NCBI RefSeq assembly: GCF_001500045.1
Contig: NZ_LQIX01000002.1
Coordinates: 1-64,000 of the forward strand
Length of the DNA: 64,000 bases
Source of the DNA: Mycobacterium sp. GA-1199
GTDB taxonomy: Bacteria; Actinomycetota; Actinomycetes; Mycobacteriales; Mycobacteriaceae
Reading direction: 5' to 3'
The translations under genes and the position numbers were made by a program. The notes under the pieces are model-generated. The model was not told the origin of the DNA. It did no database searches and worked only from the letters and a program-made list of their open reading frames with translations. This document shows positions 27,971 to 36,543 of the stretch, one piece after another (position 1 is the first letter of the stretch; each line of letters opens with the position of its first letter).

Positions 27971-29338
27971 TCAATTGGTCGCGGCGTTGGCCATGTAGCG
28001 GTCGATCACCGAGTGGAAGTGCGCAATGACCACTTCCTCTTTGACGAGCGACATGTGGTCGAGCCGGTCGTTGCGCAAGCCCTTCTGCTGGCGAGGCATC
28101 TGCTCGTAGTCCTGCTGGAGCGCTTCGAAATACTTGTAGCTGCCGGGCGTGTCCACGACGATCGCCTCGGCACGCACAGCATCGCGGAAATCCTCCGGCA
28201 CGTACATGTAGCTGGCCACGTGCCAGATGCAGCGGTTCGGGTCGCCGTCGGGATGCGGCCGCGACATGATGACGTGGCATTCGCCTGCGCGAACGGTCAT
28301 GAAGTAGTTGGGGAACAACACCCAGCCCTGGTTGTCGACCATCTGGCTGTCCGTCAGGGCGCTGACGTCGAGGCCCATCCCGGTCAACACCTCGCGGGTG
28401 GCCTGTTGCAGCAGGAGGCGAGGGGTGACGTCGTCGGGGAATGTGACCTTTCCGTCCTCGTCCTGATACGGCGCGAGGAGTTCCTGGAACCGCGGGATCA
28501 CCGCAACAGTCCCGGGGAACGTCTCCGGCAGCGCCAGCATGCCTTCGACCTGCTCCTGTGCACTGGCACCCGTGACCTCGAACGGAGCCATTGCGACACT
28601 GTGGTTTTCGAAGAACCGGTAACGCGCGGTCCTCGGATTGATGTGCAACACCTGCAACAATTGAGGGTGGATGCCGTTGATGTGGTAGCCCTCCTCGAAG
28701 GCGTCCATCACGACCTTCCAGTTGCACTCGATGGCCTCGGTGACATCCATGACAGTGGTGAACTTGTCGATGTTGTAGGGCTCGAGCAACGTGACCACGT
28801 CCTCGCCCAGATACTCCCGTAGCGGCTGCGCCTCGGGGTCGGGGTTGAGGAAGATGAATCCGGCGAAGGTGTCGACCGACACCGCAAGCAGCGAGTTCTC
28901 GGTCTTGTCGATCGGCCCGGCGAGGTTCTCCCGCAGCAACCCCTTGAGCCTGCCCTCGAGGTCATACGACCAGAGGTGGTACTGACACAGGAAGCCGCGC
29001 TTGGCATTTCCGGTCTCGGTGATGCACAGCGCGTTGCCGCGGTGCCTGCACGCGTTGACGAAACCGCGGAGTTTCTCGTCCTTTCCGCGCACGATGATGA
29101 ACGACTGATCCATGATGTCGTACTTTTTCCAGTCACCGGGTTTTGGCAGCTCGTCCACCCGGCCCACGATCTGCCACGCGCGCATCCAGATCTTCTCCCG
29201 CTCACCCGCGGCGTATTCGGGGCAGGTGTAGCGGTCGGTGCGAATCGTCGTGTTGAACGTCCCCGGCTGGACGTCTTCCAGTCCGAGACCCAACCCGGAG
29301 TCTGGGTCGAGCCATTCTCCTGGCCGCGTTGCTGGCAT
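27971..29338 (-). CDS. Rieske ring-hydroxylating oxygenase, alpha subunit
   Basis: 455 residues from ATG 29338, preceded by GGAGG. The Rieske [2Fe-2S] ligands are Cys97-x-His99 (ACRHRG) and Cys118-x2-His121 (CQYHLWSY). The mononuclear iron site is EEGYHINGIHPQ with His219 and His224. The enzyme adds dioxygen to an aromatic or steroid-like ring using electrons from a reductase not encoded here. It is the first gene of a six-gene operon, and a 35-bp palindrome lies upstream at 29462-29496. Confidence 0.9.
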   Translation of the reverse strand: MPATRPGEWLDPDSGLGLGLEDVQPGTFNTTIRTDRYTCPEYAAGEREKIWMRAWQIVGRVDELPKPGDWKKYDIMDQSFIIVRGKDEKLRGFVNACRHRGNALCITETGNAKRGFLCQYHLWSYDLEGRLKGLLRENLAGPIDKTENSLLAVSVDTFAGFIFLNPDPEAQPLREYLGEDVVTLLEPYNIDKFTTVMDVTEAIECNWKVVMDAFEEGYHINGIHPQLLQVLHINPRTARYRFFENHSVAMAPFEVTGASAQEQVEGMLALPETFPGTVAVIPRFQELLAPYQDEDGKVTFPDDVTPRLLLQQATREVLTGMGLDVSALTDSQMVDNQGWVLFPNYFMTVRAGECHVIMSRPHPDGDPNRCIWHVASYMYVPEDFRDAVRAEAIVVDTPGSYKYFEALQQDYEQMPRQQKGLRNDRLDHMSLVKEEVVIAHFHSVIDRYMANAATN

Positions 29339-29461
29339 CAAGGGAGTCCTCCTCAGTCGGCGAGAGCACGCGGGGTGCCGGAATCCCATGCCGGACGGGG
29401 CCTGGCCCGCCTGGGCTGTGGCATGGATCCGAGCGTCCACCGCCTGTGACGTGATTCACCA

Positions 29462-29496
29462 TATACATGAACGTATTGGAGATACAACCGTGTATA
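29462..29496. promoter_or_regulatory. Long imperfect inverted repeat in divergent promoter
   Basis: TATACATG...GTAT on the left and ATAC...CGTGTATA on the right match at 11 of 15 arm positions around TGGAG. It sits between the Rieske operon and the rightward unknown gene-TetR-MFS unit. It is a good candidate operator for the TetR regulator at 30110. Confidence 0.5.
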
Positions 29497-29541
29497 AAGG
29501 TGGTCGGGATCACACCTTCGGAACGACCAAGGAGGCTGGAG

Positions 29542-30105
29542 GTGAGCAACTACCGACTCGACGTGGTCAGCGCCACCATCGCGGATGCGGTGCGTCACGC
29601 CGGGGGGCTGATGTTCGACCGCGTTCGTGCGGGATGGCGCGTCGTCGTCGTCACCGAAGACACGGCCCACTCAACGGCGCTGACCATTCTCGGAACCCGC
29701 ACCCAGCCCCCCGGAGTACCCGAGGAGATACCGGCGAAGGCGGGTCGGGTGGTGCACATCCGAGTCCTGCCTGGCGATTCACCCTCTGCGAACCGGCGCG
29801 CGACAGGGGTGACGCTGCCACGGGCCGGGCTGGGTTCGCAGCTTCTGTTCTGGGGACCGCGTGTCGACTGCGAGCCGGCTGAGCCCAAATACCCCGTCCG
29901 CCATGAGCTGAGTCCGGCGGCCCGGAGATTCAAGGGCTGTGCCCTGCACGCCGCTGGACTCGACACTCACGTCGGGCCATCGGAGGAGTTCTGGTCGAAC
30001 GATGTCGTGGATGCAGACCTGTTCTCCGACCTCTTGCTCGGCACGCAGATCCGAACCGTCGAGTCCGTCGCCCGGCCGTCGTCGGCCACTTTGGTGAGAG
30101 GATGA
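29542..30105 (+). CDS. Conserved-looking protein of unknown function
   Basis: 187 residues from GTG 29542, chosen because AGGAGG lies 6 nt upstream; the frame extends to 29467 without support. I do not recognise a family. Visible are ATIADAVRHAGGLMFDRVRAGWRVVVVTED near the N-terminus (an alternating helix/strand block), a Pro-rich middle and no signal peptide or membrane segment. The N-terminal block resembles a small regulatory or flavin-type fold only loosely. It is the first gene of a unit with TetR (4 nt later) and an MFS gene, diverging from the Rieske operon, so it may help sense or process the operon's substrate. Confidence 0.7.
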   Translation: MSNYRLDVVSATIADAVRHAGGLMFDRVRAGWRVVVVTEDTAHSTALTILGTRTQPPGVPEEIPAKAGRVVHIRVLPGDSPSANRRATGVTLPRAGLGSQLLFWGPRVDCEPAEPKYPVRHELSPAARRFKGCALHAAGLDTHVGPSEEFWSNDVVDADLFSDLLLGTQIRTVESVARPSSATLVRG

Positions 30106-30109
30106 CCCC

Positions 30110-30706
30110 GTGGCCGAGCGGTGGACGAAAGAGCGGCGTGCCGAGCACACCCGGCAAATCCTCTTGGATGCCGCGGAGGAGGTCTTCGCTCGCAAGGGCC
30201 TGACCGGTGCAGCGCTGGAGGAGATCGCCGACGCCGCCGGATTCACCCGCGGCGCCATCTACTCGCAGTTCGGCGCCAAGGAGAAGCTGTTCCTGGCGGT
30301 CGTGGACCGCCAGCGCGAGCGCTTCCTCGACGGGTTCATCGAGGTGATGCTGTCGTTCCATCGCCTCAGTGACGTCGACCTCGACGAGTTGGCCGACCGG
30401 TGGCGCCAACTGAGCCGCGGAACAGACCGGGCGGCACTGGGTTTGGAGCTCAAACTGTTCCTGCTACGCAACCCCGATGCGGGCGAACGCGTCGCCGCTC
30501 AACGTCTCGAGACGATTCGGGCGCTCGGCGAGTTCATCAGCAAGCACGTCGCCCGGATCGGCGGGACCCTCACCATGGAGGCTGAGACCCTGGCGCGAGT
30601 GATTCTGGCCGCCAATGACGGAATCACCCTCGACAGTCATCTGGACGGCGAAGACCTCTACCTCCCCTATCTGCAATTGGTGATGTCGAGCATCGAGACC
30701 TCGTAG
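30110..30706 (+). CDS. TetR-family transcriptional regulator
   Basis: 198 residues from GTG 30110. The HTH is ILLDAAEEVFARKGLTGAA, EEIADAAGFTRGAIYSQFGAKEKLF, the TetR signature. The C-terminal ligand domain is variable. It sits 4 nt after the unknown gene and 5 nt before the MFS gene, so the three are one unit. It probably represses its own promoter and the divergent Rieske-P450 operon through the palindrome at 29462-29496. Confidence 0.88.
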   Translation: MAERWTKERRAEHTRQILLDAAEEVFARKGLTGAALEEIADAAGFTRGAIYSQFGAKEKLFLAVVDRQRERFLDGFIEVMLSFHRLSDVDLDELADRWRQLSRGTDRAALGLELKLFLLRNPDAGERVAAQRLETIRALGEFISKHVARIGGTLTMEAETLARVILAANDGITLDSHLDGEDLYLPYLQLVMSSIETS

Positions 30707-30711
30707 TAGGC

Positions 30712-32037
30712 GTGAGCACTTACCTGCCGGACCCCGCCATCGAGGACAAGACGCTGGCGAAGGTCACCTGGCGCGTCATCCCGTTCCTGTTCCTGCTCTA
30801 CATCGTCAACTATCTCGACCGGGTCAATATCGCCTTCGCCGGGCCAAACGGCATGAACGACGACCTCGCGATGAGCGCCAAGACGTTCGGCTTCGCGTCG
30901 GGGATCTTCTTCCTCGGCTACCTGCTGCTCGAAGTGCCCAGCAACATCGCCCTGCACAAGTTCGGCGGCCGGCGCTGGCTGGCGCGGATCATGGTGAGTT
31001 GGGGAATCATCAGCTCGGCAATCGCCTTCGTACCGAACGCGGAGACGCTGATCGTTCTGCGCTTCCTTCTCGGCGTGGCCGAAGCCGGCTTCTTCCCGGG
31101 CATCATCTTGTACCTGACGTTCTGGTTTCCCGAGAAGCAGCGGTCGCGGGCGGTGTCGCTGTTCATGGTCGCCGTACCGGTCTCGACCGCGGTCGGGGCG
31201 ACGATCTCGTCGTTGATCATCGACTGGGGACACGGCTTGTTCGGGTTGGCCGGCTGGCGGTTCATGTTCCTGGTCGAAGGGCTTCCCGCCGTCGTTCTAG
31301 GCGTGATCTGCTGGTTCTATCTCACCGACCGGCCCGCCGTCGCGAGTTGGCTGAACCACGACGAAAAGCGGTGGCTGCAAACCACATTGGACGATGAGCG
31401 GGCCGTTGCCGAGAGCAGTGGTGGTCACTGGCCGCTGAAGAAGGCCCTGACCCATCCGCGGATCCTGGCCCTGGCGTTCATCTACTTCGGCATCACCTAC
31501 GGGCTGTACGCGGTCGGGTTCTTCCTGCCCACCATCGTCGCCGGGTTCCAAGAGGAGTACGGCGTTCATCTCAACGTGATCCAGCGCGGGCTGGTCACGT
31601 CGATCCCCTACGCCGTGGCCGCGATCGTCATGGTGCCCTGGGCCTGGCACTCCGACCGAACCGGCGAGCGGGTCTGGCATGTCGCCGTCCCGGCGATCGT
31701 GGGCGGTGTCGCCATCCCCGCAGCCCTCTACATGACCGATGTCTACCTCGCGATGTTGGCCGTCACGTTGTGCACCTGCGCCGTCATGTGCGCACTACCC
31801 GTGTTCTGGTCCCTGCCATCGTCTTTCCTCACCGGAGCGGCCGCCGCCGGCGGGATCGCACTGATCAACTCCCTCGGAAATCTGAGCGGCTTCGGCGGGC
31901 CCTATATCACCGGCTGGCTAACCGATCTGACCGGCAACAGCAGGGTCGCGCTGTGGGTGGTCGGCGCGCTGTCGCTGGCCGCGGCTGCTCTGGTCGTCGC
32001 CCTGGGCAGCAGGCCACGCCCCGCCGCTCGGGGGTGA
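30712..32037 (+). CDS. MFS importer, anion:cation symporter (ACS) family
   Basis: 441 residues from GTG 30712. Twelve hydrophobic segments, with the ACS-family motif YIVNYLDRVNIAFA in helix 1 and LLEVPSNIALHKFGGRRWLARI in loop 2-3. Relatives carry phthalate, hexuronates or other organic acids. Co-transcription with the TetR regulator opposite the Rieske operon suggests uptake of the aromatic or organic-acid substrate. It converges on the GntR gene, 9 nt away. Confidence 0.87.
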   Translation: MSTYLPDPAIEDKTLAKVTWRVIPFLFLLYIVNYLDRVNIAFAGPNGMNDDLAMSAKTFGFASGIFFLGYLLLEVPSNIALHKFGGRRWLARIMVSWGIISSAIAFVPNAETLIVLRFLLGVAEAGFFPGIILYLTFWFPEKQRSRAVSLFMVAVPVSTAVGATISSLIIDWGHGLFGLAGWRFMFLVEGLPAVVLGVICWFYLTDRPAVASWLNHDEKRWLQTTLDDERAVAESSGGHWPLKKALTHPRILALAFIYFGITYGLYAVGFFLPTIVAGFQEEYGVHLNVIQRGLVTSIPYAVAAIVMVPWAWHSDRTGERVWHVAVPAIVGGVAIPAALYMTDVYLAMLAVTLCTCAVMCALPVFWSLPSSFLTGAAAAGGIALINSLGNLSGFGGPYITGWLTDLTGNSRVALWVVGALSLAAAALVVALGSRPRPAARG

Positions 32038-32046
32038 GAAGCGAGA

Positions 32047-32721
32047 TCAGTCGTCGGCCGCGGGAAGGCCGGCGAGAACCCCGTCGATTATCTCCGCCGC
32101 GGTCCGTGCGGCCTGCTCGACGTCACCGGCGGCGATGTGCTCGAGCAGCACACCGTGGTCGACGACTTCAACGTCGGCGTCCTGGCCGCTGGCGACGCTT
32201 GCCGTGATGGCTTCCATCAACCCTCGGTACAGCTCCGTCAGCGTTGCGTTGTGCGAACTGCGGACCACCGCGAGGTGGAATTCGGCGTCAGCGCGGGCGA
32301 ATTCGTCGGTGTCCCCGCCGGCCAGGCAGGCGTCTCGGCGCGCCAACAATGCGCGCAGCTCGGCAAGATCGTCGTCGGTTCGGCGGACCGCAGCGGCCCT
32401 GGCACCCTCGACCTCCAGAGCACGCCGGACCGCGAGCACGTCGCGCCACTCGGCGCCGCAGAGCCGGCGCAGCGCACCCGACACCTCGCTGGTGGCTCGG
32501 ACATAGGTGCCGTCGCCCTGTCGTACCTCGAGGATGCCGGCGTGGGCCAGGGCCCGGACCGCCTCGCGCACGGTGTTGCGGCCGACCCCGAGCGACGCCA
32601 CCAGGACGGTCTCGTTGGGGATGCGCTGTCCCACCGGCCATTCCCCGCGCGCGACCGTGTCCCGGAACTGCTCGATGACCTGGTCGACGAGGCCCGACCG
32701 GTGCGCGGTGACCAACGGCAC
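32047..32721 (-). CDS. GntR/FadR-family regulator
   Basis: 224 residues from GTG 32721 with GGATG upstream. The N-terminal winged helix shows LVDQVIEQFRDTVARGEWPVGQRIPNE and GVGRNTVREAVRALAHAGILEVRQGDGTYVR. The C-terminal FCD helical domain has the metal/ligand pattern DAEFHLAVVRSSHN. It diverges from the MFS gene at 32769 with only 47 nt between starts, and probably controls it. Effector unknown. Confidence 0.88.
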   Translation of the reverse strand: MPLVTAHRSGLVDQVIEQFRDTVARGEWPVGQRIPNETVLVASLGVGRNTVREAVRALAHAGILEVRQGDGTYVRATSEVSGALRRLCGAEWRDVLAVRRALEVEGARAAAVRRTDDDLAELRALLARRDACLAGGDTDEFARADAEFHLAVVRSSHNATLTELYRGLMEAITASVASGQDADVEVVDHGVLLEHIAAGDVEQAARTAAEIIDGVLAGLPAADD

Positions 32722-32768
32722 AGAGACATCCTTTCAACCAATCATGGGATGTATGGCAGATTAGCAGG

Positions 32769-34028
32769 ATGCGTGTCGGCCGGCGAGATGGTGAAGAAGA
32801 CGTGTCTGGGGCACGGCTGGCCGTGGGCGTCAAGGATCCCGCCGAGGCCGATCAGGCTCCCATTTCGGTGGTCGCGGGTGGTGCGCTGCTGGCCCTTGCT
32901 GTGGTCTTGACCGCTCTCAACCTGCGCCCGGCCGTGACCAGTGTGGCGCCCCTGCTCGGCGAGATGCGTTCCGAACTCGGGGTCTCGGCGACGTGGGCCG
33001 GCCTCCTCACCACAGTGCCGGCGCTGTGTTTCGCGGTCGCGGGGCTCACCGCGCCCCAGCTCGCCGCCCGCATCGGGCTCGGTCGCACCATCTCGGCCGC
33101 CTTGGCCGCGCTCACCGTCGGCCTGCTCGCCCGCACCGTCGGCGGCCCGCACACCGTGATCGCGGCGACGCTGATCGCGTGCGCGGGGATCGCCTTGGCC
33201 AACGTGTTGATTCCCGTGGTGATCAAGGGATCCTTCCCCGCGCGGGTCGGGCTGATGACCGGGATCTACACCGCCGCACTGCAAGGCGGCGGCGCGCTGG
33301 GGTCGGCGGTGACACCCGGCCTCGAGGATCCGCTGGGCGGGTGGCGCGCCGCGCTGGCGGCGTGGGCGGCGGTTTCCTTCGTCGCGCTCATGGCGTGGCT
33401 ACCCACGTCGCGACGACACGCAGGCACCTGGGCAGCGAGCACCGCCCCCGCCGGGGGCAGGCGCTCACTGCTGCGAAACCGGTTGGCGTGGACGGTCACG
33501 CTGTTCTTCGGCTGCCAGTCGTTGATGGCCTACATCGTGATGGGTTGGCTGCCAGAGGTATTCATCGACAACGGCGTCGACAAGACCCAGGCCGGTCTGC
33601 TCGTCGGCCTCACCTCGCTGGTCGGTGTGCCCATCGCGTTGGTGATCGCCCCGCTGGCCGCGCGCAGCCGCGCGCAGAGCGCATGGATCGTCGGCCTGGG
33701 CGCCGTCGGGCTGGTGGGCACGCTCGGCCTGATGCTCGCGCCTGCCGCACAGCCCGTGTTGTGGAGCGTGTTGATCGGAGTCGGGATGGGTGTGTTCGCC
33801 CTGGCGCTCGCCGTGATCGCGCTGCGGGCCCGAAACGCCGAAGACACCGCGCAATTGTCCGGTATGGCACAGGGATTCGGCTATCTGATCGCGGGTGTGG
33901 GCCCGTTCCTGTTCGGGCTGCTGCACGACGTGACGCACGGGTGGACCGTGCCGTGGATGATGTTCCTCGGCGTATACGTGGCGCAGATCGCGCTCGGCGC
34001 GTTGGCCGGTCGCCCGCGCTACGTCTGA
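32769..34028 (+). CDS. MFS transporter, NimT/CynX type
   Basis: 419 residues (a GTG 33 nt further in is an alternative start). Hydrophobic throughout, with LTALNLRPAVTSVAPLLGEM in helix 1, the signature of the CynX/NimT family of cyanate or nitroimidazole transporters, and VLIPVVIKGSFPARVGLMTGIYTAALQGG in helix 4-5. Substrate unknown. It diverges from a GntR regulator and overlaps the TenA gene tail to tail by 10 nt. Confidence 0.85.
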   Translation: MRVGRRDGEEDVSGARLAVGVKDPAEADQAPISVVAGGALLALAVVLTALNLRPAVTSVAPLLGEMRSELGVSATWAGLLTTVPALCFAVAGLTAPQLAARIGLGRTISAALAALTVGLLARTVGGPHTVIAATLIACAGIALANVLIPVVIKGSFPARVGLMTGIYTAALQGGGALGSAVTPGLEDPLGGWRAALAAWAAVSFVALMAWLPTSRRHAGTWAASTAPAGGRRSLLRNRLAWTVTLFFGCQSLMAYIVMGWLPEVFIDNGVDKTQAGLLVGLTSLVGVPIALVIAPLAARSRAQSAWIVGLGAVGLVGTLGLMLAPAAQPVLWSVLIGVGMGVFALALAVIALRARNAEDTAQLSGMAQGFGYLIAGVGPFLFGLLHDVTHGWTVPWMMFLGVYVAQIALGALAGRPRYV

Positions 34029-34645
34029 TTCCCGCGGTTGAAGGCCGCGTCGAAGAATGCCAGCTCCAGCCGCATCGCGCGCCGGTAGGCGACCCGTGCG
34101 GCGGACACGTCGTCGGCCCGCTGGTCGAGCAGTCGCTCCAAGAGTGACGCCACCTCCTCGAAACCGGGATCGGCGTAGGTCTGCACCCATTGCGCGTAGG
34201 GCCCGGCGGTGTCGGCTTCGAGCGTGAACCCGATGTGCGCGTATAGACGCATGCAGGGTGTCATCGCCGCGGACACGACGCCGATGTCGGCGGTGGCGGC
34301 GGTGGCCAGCAGGAACTCGGTGTAGGCCAGTGTCGCCGCGGCGGGTTCGACGCCGGCCATGTCGATCCCCCACGAGGCGGCATAGGACGCGTGCAGGCCG
34401 AGCTCTTCGCGCACGCCGGCGAGCAGGTCGGCGAAGGTCAGCAGCGTGGCGGTGTCCGAGCTCCTGGCCAACGCCAGACCATATGCGCGAGCGAAGGATT
34501 CGAGGAAGAACGCGTCCTGCGCGATGTAGCCCGCGAACAGATCGCGGTCCAGTGAGCCGTCCCCGATGCCCCGAACGAACGGGTTGGCCAGCACCTCGGC
34601 CACCACATCGGCGTTCTCCGTCCACAACTGCGCTGCCAGTGACAT
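34019..34645 (-). CDS. tenA: TenA/thiaminase II-family protein
   Basis: 208 residues from ATG 34645. The all-helical TenA pattern begins LAAQLWTENADVVAEVLANPFVRGIGDGSLDRDLFAGYIAQDAFFLESFARAYGLA, in which the FxxYxxQDxxFL block includes the active-site Asp and Tyr. C-terminal Glu-rich helices and AMRLELAFFDAAF follow. The family hydrolyses aminopyrimidine precursors to salvage thiamine, though some relatives act elsewhere. The usual active-site Cys (YxxC region) is not obvious, so thiaminase activity is uncertain. No thiamine riboswitch was seen upstream. Confidence 0.75.
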   Translation of the reverse strand: MSLAAQLWTENADVVAEVLANPFVRGIGDGSLDRDLFAGYIAQDAFFLESFARAYGLALARSSDTATLLTFADLLAGVREELGLHASYAASWGIDMAGVEPAAATLAYTEFLLATAATADIGVVSAAMTPCMRLYAHIGFTLEADTAGPYAQWVQTYADPGFEEVASLLERLLDQRADDVSAARVAYRRAMRLELAFFDAAFNRGNQT

Positions 34646-34745
34646 GCCAACGGACTCTAGTCGCGGCGCGCTCGACGTTGGACGGCGCGGAGCCCTCCGT
34701 GATGTCGCCGGGTAGTCGGCACTCAGGCTGGGTACTCCGCAACCC

Positions 34746-35732
34746 ATGACAGACAGGGAATCTCGCAGCGACGAATCCGACGGCAACGCATCCGGACCGG
34801 CGGCCGTGGTCATCTTCGCCCCGCTGCCCGTGCTCACCGTGACGGTCGAGAACCGATCGGGCGACGCCGACATCCACGTCCACGCCGGCGGTCAGGGTGT
34901 CTGGCAGTCGCGCATGATGTCCTCGCTCGGCGTGCCGGTCGTGCTGTGCTCGGCCCTCGGCGGCGAGACGGGTGACGTCCTGGGCCACCTGCTGCCCGCA
35001 CAGAACGTCACCGTGCAGACCGTGCCGGTCAGCGCGCGCAACGGATCGTACGTGCACGACCGCCGGTCGGGCGGCCGCGAGGTTGTCGCCGAGGCTGCGG
35101 GCAGCCCCTTGGACCGCCACGAACTCGACTCCCTCTACGAGCTCACCCTGACGGAGGGTTTGACGCACGGTCGGGTCCTGCTGTCGGGCCCGCAGGAAGA
35201 CGATGTGCTGCCCGCCGACCTGTACCGCCGCCTGTCCACCGACCTCGGCGCCAACGGCTGCAAGGTGGCCGCGGACCTGTCCGGCGAGCGACTCGAGGCG
35301 GTGCTCGCCGGCGGACCGGACCTCATCAAGGTCAGCCACGAAGAGCTGCTCGACGACGGCAGGGCCAAGTCGGAGGACGCGAAGCATCTGGTCGCGGCCA
35401 TGCGCTCGATGCGAGACGAAGGCGCGAACACGATCATCGTGTCGCGCTCCGGCGACGCCCCGGCCCTGGCGCTGCTCGGTGAGGAGGACGACGACGGTGA
35501 CGTCGTCGAGATCACGATGCCGACCTTGGAACCGGCCGATTCGGCGGGTGCCGGGGACTCGATGACCGCCGGCATCGTCGCCGCACTGGCCAGCGGCCGC
35601 CCGCTGCGCCGGGCGTTGCAGATCGGGGCGGCGTGCGGCGCGCTCAACGTCGTGCGGCACGGGTTGGGCACCGGCGGTGCGCGCGCCGTGGAGACGCTTG
35701 CCGAACGGGTGGAGTTGCGCCCGCTGAAGTAG
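34746..35732 (+). CDS. PfkB-family sugar kinase
   Basis: 328 residues. The N-terminal half has HVHAGGQGVWQSRMMSSLGVPVVLCSALGGETG, the first PfkB signature, and the C-terminal half PADSAGAGDSMTAGIVAALA, the second signature with catalytic Asp in the GAGD loop. It phosphorylates a sugar or nucleoside at a hydroxymethyl group. The substrate is not clear. An acidic stretch (LLGEEDDDGDVV) sits before the second motif. No Shine-Dalgarno sequence is visible. SurE follows after 27 nt, hinting at nucleotide or sugar-phosphate turnover. Confidence 0.85.
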   Translation: MTDRESRSDESDGNASGPAAVVIFAPLPVLTVTVENRSGDADIHVHAGGQGVWQSRMMSSLGVPVVLCSALGGETGDVLGHLLPAQNVTVQTVPVSARNGSYVHDRRSGGREVVAEAAGSPLDRHELDSLYELTLTEGLTHGRVLLSGPQEDDVLPADLYRRLSTDLGANGCKVAADLSGERLEAVLAGGPDLIKVSHEELLDDGRAKSEDAKHLVAAMRSMRDEGANTIIVSRSGDAPALALLGEEDDDGDVVEITMPTLEPADSAGAGDSMTAGIVAALASGRPLRRALQIGAACGALNVVRHGLGTGGARAVETLAERVELRPLK

Positions 35733-35759
35733 CGGCCATCGAACTGGAGGAGGTGGAAC

Positions 35760-36533
35760 GTGCCGCGCGCACTGGTGACCAACGACGACGGGATCGACTC
35801 CCCCGGACTGCACGCACTGGTGAGTGCGGCGCTCGAGGCGGGGTTGGAGGTGATCGTGGCCGCCCCGGCCGAACAGGCCAGCGGGGCCAGCGCCGCGCTG
35901 AGCGCAGTCCGCAGGGATGGCCGCACCGTCGTCGAGGAACGCAAGCTGGCCGCCCTTGACGGCGTTGAGGCGTGGGCCGTGCAGGCCCAGCCCGGACACA
36001 TCGTCGCCGCCGCACTCAACGGCTGGTTCGACCCGCGACCCGACCTCGTCCTGTCCGGAATCAATCACGGCGCCAACGTCGGTCGGGCCATCCTGCACTC
36101 CGGAACCGTCGGCGCGGCACTCACCGCGAAGATCAGTGACACCCGCGCCCTGGCGGTATCGCTGGACGTCGCGCTGCACCCCACCGGCGAGCGGCACTGG
36201 AAGACGGCCGCCGGTCTGCTGGCGCCGGTGCTGGACCTGTTGCTCGACGCGCCCGAGGGCACCGTGCTCTCGCTCAACGTCCCGGACCGGCCCGCCGATG
36301 AGATCGGACCGATCCGCCACGCGCGGTTGGCTCGCGGTGGTGCGGTGCAGACGAAAGTCGAGGAGGTGCGCAACGGCGGCGTGCGCCTGACCGAGGTGGA
36401 GGTGCCCGACCAACCGGAGGAGGACACCGACAGCGCTCTTTTGGATGCCGGGCATCCGACGCTGACGGAGTTGCGATCGGTCGAGGCGCACGACGGCGAT
36501 CTCGTAAGCAAGTGGCTGGCCGGCGAGAGTTAG
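35760..36533 (+). CDS. surE: 5'/3'-nucleotidase SurE
   Basis: 257 residues from GTG 35760, preceded by GGAGGAGG. The N-terminal LVTNDDGIDSPGLHAL metal-binding motif and PDLVLSGINHGANVG are SurE hallmarks. SurE removes phosphate from nucleoside monophosphates and short polyphosphates in a Mg/Mn-dependent way. Length is normal for the family. It is 27 nt after the PfkB kinase and converges with the ABC permease 10 nt on. Confidence 0.9.
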   Translation: MPRALVTNDDGIDSPGLHALVSAALEAGLEVIVAAPAEQASGASAALSAVRRDGRTVVEERKLAALDGVEAWAVQAQPGHIVAAALNGWFDPRPDLVLSGINHGANVGRAILHSGTVGAALTAKISDTRALAVSLDVALHPTGERHWKTAAGLLAPVLDLLLDAPEGTVLSLNVPDRPADEIGPIRHARLARGGAVQTKVEEVRNGGVRLTEVEVPDQPEEDTDSALLDAGHPTLTELRSVEAHDGDLVSKWLAGES

Positions 36534-36543
36534 CCCGGCGCGA

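Noticed and set aside
27939-28727. A longer NTF2-like protein reading back into the Rieske gene
   Set aside because: The extra N-terminal part is antisense-frame sequence of the Rieske gene; homology starts near 27938.
34646-34745. A TPP riboswitch ahead of the TenA gene
   Set aside because: No conserved THI-box pairing or CUGAGA-type core was seen in the 100 nt upstream.
33465-36491. A very long open frame on the minus strand across the MFS, TenA, PfkB and SurE genes
   Set aside because: It is antisense to well-supported genes, has no recognisable motif, and only reflects the GC-rich third codon positions of the true genes.
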